Assembly: GCA_016302655.1 (NCBI GenBank)
Contig: JAEDNF010000100.1
Coordinates: forward strand, 1-6,231
Direction: 5' to 3'
Origin: Oscillospiraceae bacterium
Lineage (GTDB): Bacteria; Bacillota; Clostridia; Oscillospirales; Ruminococcaceae
DNA: 6,231 bases
The position numbers were made by a program, and so were the translations under genes. Numbering within the stretch: position 1 is the stretch's first letter; each line of letters begins with the position of its first letter. This document shows positions 4,301 through 6,231 of this stretch, in pieces. The notes beneath the pieces are model-generated. The model ran no database searches. It saw only the letters and a list, made by a program, of their open reading frames with translations, and was not told the origin of the DNA.

Positions 4301-6231
4301 TGCAACAGCCATTTCGGACAACTGGGGATTTATCGTATCGGATGTTACCGAAAGCGATGACTTTACTTTCACACCGCCCTCAAGTCTTGTCTATGACGGC
4401 ACGGTAAAGGAAGCTTTAGTAAACGTAAAATCGGGCATAACCGGCATGGGCGAATTCAGCGTTAACTATTATGACGCAAACGGCACAAAGCTTTCTTCCG
4501 CACCGATAAACACAGGCTCTTACACAGTAAAAATAGATGTTGAGGCTACGGCATATTATACCGCCGCACAGGAACTCACGGCAACCGAATGGAGCTTTAC
4601 GATAACAAAGGCTACTCCTGCGTTTGATGATTTTATCTTTACAACCGATGAAAATCTTGTCTACGATGATACCGCAAAGGGCGTCACCGTAGTGCCGAAA
4701 GCCAATATTGTCGGCATCGGCGAAGTGACCGTAAAGTATTATAATGACGGAGAAGAGCTTGACTCTGCGCCTGTTTTCCCGGGAACATATACCGTAAGAA
4801 TAGATGTTACGGAAGGCTCAAATTACACGGCGATAGACGGCCTTACAACACTTAGTTGGAAGTATTCAATAGCGGATATTGTTTCATCTACTTATTTTAC
4901 TTTTGTCAAGCCGACCGACCTTGCCTATGACGGCAATGAAAAGCAGGCTGTGGTAAAAGCAAAATCGGGTATAACCGGTATGGGCGCAATAACCGTTAAA
5001 TATTACGACGCTGACGGCGAACAGCTTTCTTCTGCTCCCGTTTTACCCGGCACTTATTATGTGAAGATAGATGTTTCGGCAGGAAGAAAATATGCCGCCG
5101 CAACGGATATCACTTCCGACGGCTGGAAATTTACCATAACTAAAGGCAACCTCACCGCAGAGGGAACAGGAAAGGCGAGCGGCAAATACGGCGATACGCT
5201 GGGCGACCTTGTTGTGAGCGGTCTTACCGTAAAGTTCGGCACGACCGTGATCGAGGGCGAGTGGTCGCTTACAGGCAGTACGATAGTGAATGTAGGCGAT
5301 ACAGGCAGATACACTGCGACATTTGCTCCACAGGAAAACCCGGAATATTACAACCCTCTTACCGTTGATGTAGAGCTTGATATTGCAAAAGCGGACGCTC
5401 CCGAAGTGTCGGACGCTTCTGTAAATTATAACTGGGCGGTTGTCGGCGAAAAATCCGTTTCGATAGAGGGACTGCCGTCGGATATGGGTACTTTAGGTAC
5501 ACCTGACTTTGATATAACCGATACAGACGGTATCCTCACCGCAGATTCGGCTCGCTTTGCCGAAGGCAAGGTCTACTTCACTCTTGATACGAATACAAAG
5601 GCAAATATCGGCTCGACTGCAACTATTGATGTTACGCTTCCTACGCAGAATTACAGCGATATAACCTTTAAAGTTACAATTAATATTGTAGCAAAGAAGA
5701 ATCAGAACGCTCCGTCTGCCTGTGAGCTTTCGCTTGCACTTCAGAGCAACGGTACATACACGGCAACAATTTCCGCTGTTGAGGGCGCAGAGTATAAGTT
5801 TAACGACGGTGAATGGGGTACTGAAAACACCCTCACCGCAATTGAGCATACTGCGACAGTCACAGCGTATATACGCATGGCAGAAACCGCAGAATATAAC
5901 GAAAGTGAAGCGGTATCGGCAAGCAGGACATTAACTCATATTTACTCGGATGAATGGACTGTTGATTTAAAGCCTACCTGTACCGCATGGGGCAGTAAGT
6001 CACACCATTGCACTATCTGCGGAGATAAGACCGATATTACGGTTATCCCCGTTATAAGTCACAGCTACGGCAACTGGATATTAGACAACGCGGCTACTTG
6101 CACCGAAGACGGCTCAAGACACAGAACCTGCTCTGTCTGCGATAAAACCGTATCACAGGTAATATCCGCAACAGGCCACAGCTACTCTAAGGAGTGGACT
6201 GTAGATATAGAGCCTACTTGTACCGAAAACG
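1338..6231 (+). CDS. Giant exported multi-repeat surface protein (3' end outside window)
   Basis: An uninterrupted reading frame of 1631 complete codons runs off the right edge. Residues 1-34 are a Sec signal peptide: MKKIVKR, a hydrophobic core, then AGA/A (cleavage near 33-35). The mature part is a chain of beta-rich modules: a degenerate DUF6273-like region with trailing segments (36-350), a VTW-type module (351-467), nine MBG/YDG-like repeats (468-1269), a YGDTL Ig-like module (1270-1351), two further modules (1352-1533), and Cys/His repeats (from 1534). No catalytic domain, LPXTG motif, dockerin or transmembrane anchor is seen, but the C-terminus is missing. The architecture suggests a long stalk that displays an N-terminal head or C-terminal binding region on the cell surface, perhaps in adhesion to host or fibre; this role is inferred. 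The gene has its own promoter and candidate LytTR operator, and its likely regulator is encoded just upstream. Confidence 0.93.
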   Translation, partial: MKKIVKRLGAVFSALAVAATAIIIGTSGITAGAASTAPTVTAFATKNQLMTVFDLDGNNDTVGLIYFGNMDYTTNIMMTWYIAGKDNGISGDNVILFAKSYLSPISYSYSISGWNWHDAAESNFYTEDNVFTSTEKSLINTTRIDSSNDRGLYSLKGTYGGNTIYAGTNNNVKVHLPSYPGGECWLRTEYDSNNQLCVRSSGTTVDKEKKDVGLHMRSAVNINLTNVLFASSARTDSSAVKYEKTNATNGMILRLDGSDKKIGTVKYYDVNGYQGVAAYKDENATGDVSLVIQGNDGTNDWYYSAPVNDYTGVMVEDIESALGISGISLDKCKIWLETTSGRVAYATGFASKVQSITTLNSVAFNIDAPVGGSALDTTAEINKSLNGFTYGISDITWSPADTSACYNTAYTASVTVKPHIGYSFSSSVTARVNTISSNNGTVTKNSDGTITVKYTFGKTAYGNPQASDFTFTPPSNLVYNGSAKTATVTSSARGMGAVTAIKYYKNGTRLSSAPVDVGEYTVKIDVARGNNYNSASDVTSSEWKFTISKAAPAASNFTFTPSAGLVYDGTQKSAEVKIKSGITGMGNITAVKYLKDGESTATTTAPKDAGTYSVLIDVSDGSNYASVTGLTSSNWKFTIEKAVPTSDDFIFTPPSNLVYDGSRKNARVTLKSGLSGLGGMTYRYYWVNAGYNGAVAPGPAYTYIVKISFSEGENFTSATDVTSEDWTFTITRATTTVDKFTFTPPSNLVYDGTPKVATVSVNSGVSWMGDVTVKYYGSDGAQLSSAPTDVGSYTVKIDVAQGGNYSAASDLCLDSWKFDITAATPSTNHFNFTPPENLVYDDSAKPAAVELKQGLSGMGSFTVKYYKDGSSEYTTEAPVSPGTYTVKLDILAGTNFTSYSNLTSAAWKYTVAPAVPTADDFTFTPPSDLIANGSEKAATVTKKSEIKGMGEFTVKYYDKDGNLLSSAPTNPGTYTVKIDIATGTNYTSATAISDNWGFIVSDVTESDDFTFTPPSSLVYDGTVKEALVNVKSGITGMGEFSVNYYDANGTKLSSAPINTGSYTVKIDVEATAYYTAAQELTATEWSFTITKATPAFDDFIFTTDENLVYDDTAKGVTVVPKANIVGIGEVTVKYYNDGEELDSAPVFPGTYTVRIDVTEGSNYTAIDGLTTLSWKYSIADIVSSTYFTFVKPTDLAYDGNEKQAVVKAKSGITGMGAITVKYYDADGEQLSSAPVLPGTYYVKIDVSAGRKYAAATDITSDGWKFTITKGNLTAEGTGKASGKYGDTLGDLVVSGLTVKFGTTVIEGEWSLTGSTIVNVGDTGRYTATFAPQENPEYYNPLTVDVELDIAKADAPEVSDASVNYNWAVVGEKSVSIEGLPSDMGTLGTPDFDITDTDGILTADSARFAEGKVYFTLDTNTKANIGSTATIDVTLPTQNYSDITFKVTINIVAKKNQNAPSACELSLALQSNGTYTATISAVEGAEYKFNDGEWGTENTLTAIEHTATVTAYIRMAETAEYNESEAVSASRTLTHIYSDEWTVDLKPTCTAWGSKSHHCTICGDKTDITVIPVISHSYGNWILDNAATCTEDGSRHRTCSVCDKTVSQVISATGHSYSKEWTVDIEPTCTEN
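1443..2387 (+). other. N-terminal head region, degenerate DUF6273-like
   Basis: Residues 36-350 carry no internal repeats. The first part shows TWYIAGKDNG, NVILFAKSYL, GGECWLRT and a closing AVNINLTNVLFASSA. This follows the pattern of the DUF6273-type module of Firmicute surface proteins (W-x-LG, LL-S, WWLRS, RPA-NL-x-VLF-S), but the second W of WW and the RPA motif are changed (ECWLRT, MRSAVN). The second part (about 236-350) contains MILRLDGSDKKIGTV, LVIQGNDGTNDWYYS and DKCKIWLETT, segments that I recall accompanying this module in similar proteins. The family call rests on motif memory and is moderate. The region is the most likely functional head of the protein. Confidence 0.5.
2388..2738 (+). 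other. VTW-type Ig-like module
   Basis: Residues 351-467 read as a single beta-sandwich module: a VAFNIDAPVGG start, then ITWSPAD, YTASVTVKPHIGYSF and a closing DGTITVKYTFGKT. The pattern (I..P..G, vtW.P, Y...V.l....GY.F, dgt..v.ytF) recurs in Clostridia surface proteins. It forms the boundary between the head and the repeat stalk. Confidence 0.5.
2739..5144 (+). repeat. Nine tandem MBG/YDG-like repeats (88-92 aa each)
   Basis: Units start at residues 468, 556, 648, 739, 829, 920, 1008, 1098 and 1186; the last ends at 1269. The consensus runs DFTFTPPSNLVYDG, then a K-A-V stretch, KSGITGMG, TVKYY, DG..LSSAP, PGTYTVKIDV, G.NYTSATDLT and WKFTITKA. VYDG and GTYTVKIDV mark it as a member of the MBG/YDG-type bacterial Ig-like folds. 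Units 8 and 9 have lost the FTPP motif (FTTDEN, FVKPTD), and unit 3 has an altered centre (YRYYWVNAGYNG). DNA identity between units is patchy. The best block is 33 identical bases in units 3 and 4. The array probably forms a rigid stalk. Confidence 0.88.
5145..5390 (+). other. YGDTL-type Ig-like module
   Basis: Residues 1270-1351 leave the MBG pattern. They show GKYGDTLGDL, a GEWSL turn, VGDTGRYTATFAP, PEYYNPL and a closing VELDIAKA. This matches the common Firmicute Ig-like pattern (YG.TL, G.W, G...A.F.P.d..nY, v.v.v.ka). It caps the repeat array. Confidence 0.55.
5391..5936 (+). other. Two further beta-rich modules
   Basis: Residues 1352-1452 (with NYNWAVVGEKSVSIEGLP and a closing ITFKVTINIVAKK) resemble a bacterial Ig-like or cadherin-like fold. 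I do not recognise a named family. Residues 1453-1533 contain NAPSACELSL, AEYKFNDGEWG and ETAEYNESEAVS, a pattern seen in Clostridia surface proteins (Y.FdgG.W ... R..eT..y..S). Both are non-catalytic spacers as far as can be seen. Confidence 0.45.
5937..6231 (+). repeat. Cys/His repeats (HxYS-WTVD-PTCT-CxxC), array cut by window edge
   Basis: Units begin with His at residues 1534, 1575 and 1614 (41 and 39 residues long; the third is cut off). Each complete unit has H-x-Y, a Trp (WTVD or NWILD), TCT, a G-S turn, and C-(S/T)-x-C (HHCTICGDK, RTCSVCDK). Three cysteines plus histidines per unit would suit zinc binding or disulfides. Such units occur in surface proteins of gut Firmicutes; their function is not known to me. 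Confidence 0.8.

Noticed and set aside
2739..5144. CRISPR-like or other non-coding repeat array
   Set aside because: The periodicity is about 264-276 bp, a multiple of three, with conservation mainly at the protein level in one open frame. It is a coding repeat.
5493..5849. 118-codon minus-strand open frame
   Set aside because: It lies fully inside the surface-protein gene, has no recognisable domain or ribosome site, and is explained as a shadow of the repeat-rich + strand frame. The same holds for the other minus-strand open frames across 1871-5314.

Overview
The window looks like part of a Gram-positive Firmicute genome, most likely a gut Ruminococcaceae/Oscillospirales species (Ruminococcus or [Eubacterium] siraeum type). 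The support is moderate GC coding sequence between AT-rich spacers, strong Shine-Dalgarno sites, SigA-type promoters, intrinsic terminators with U tracts, and a mosaic surface protein of a kind typical of these gut bacteria. The genus is inferred, not shown.

Layout, all on the + strand. Bases 1-90 hold an intrinsic terminator for a gene that lies before the window. A clear promoter (145-173) and a leader of about 118 nt precede gene 1 (298-1089), a 263-residue transcription factor with an N-terminal LytTR DNA-binding domain and a C-terminal PAS-like domain, with no receiver domain. Two overlapping hairpins with T tracts follow (1111-1179). Next comes a compact control region: five short repeats spaced 10-11 bp apart (1181-1230), a TTGACA-17-TAAAAT promoter (1231-1259) embedded in an 11-bp tandem repeat, and a strong ribosome binding site.

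Gene 2 starts at 1338 and runs off the right edge, with at least 1631 codons. It encodes an exported giant surface protein. Its order is: signal peptide; a degenerate WLR/NLTNVLF (DUF6273-like) module and associated segments; a VTW-type Ig-like module; nine MBG/YDG-like repeats of 88-92 residues; further beta-rich modules; and the first units of a Cys/His-containing repeat (WTVD..PTCT...C..C). The anchor region and stop codon are outside the window.

Working model (inference): the LytTR-PAS protein senses a cytoplasmic or redox/ligand signal through PAS and switches on the neighbouring surface-protein gene by binding the phased repeats next to its -35 box. Four of those repeats form two interleaved pairs of 9-mers with exactly 12 bp between partners, which is the geometry known for LytTR regulators such as AgrA and ComE. 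This regulator, operator and giant surface protein unit is the most interesting content. No mobile element, CRISPR array, tRNA or rRNA was seen.
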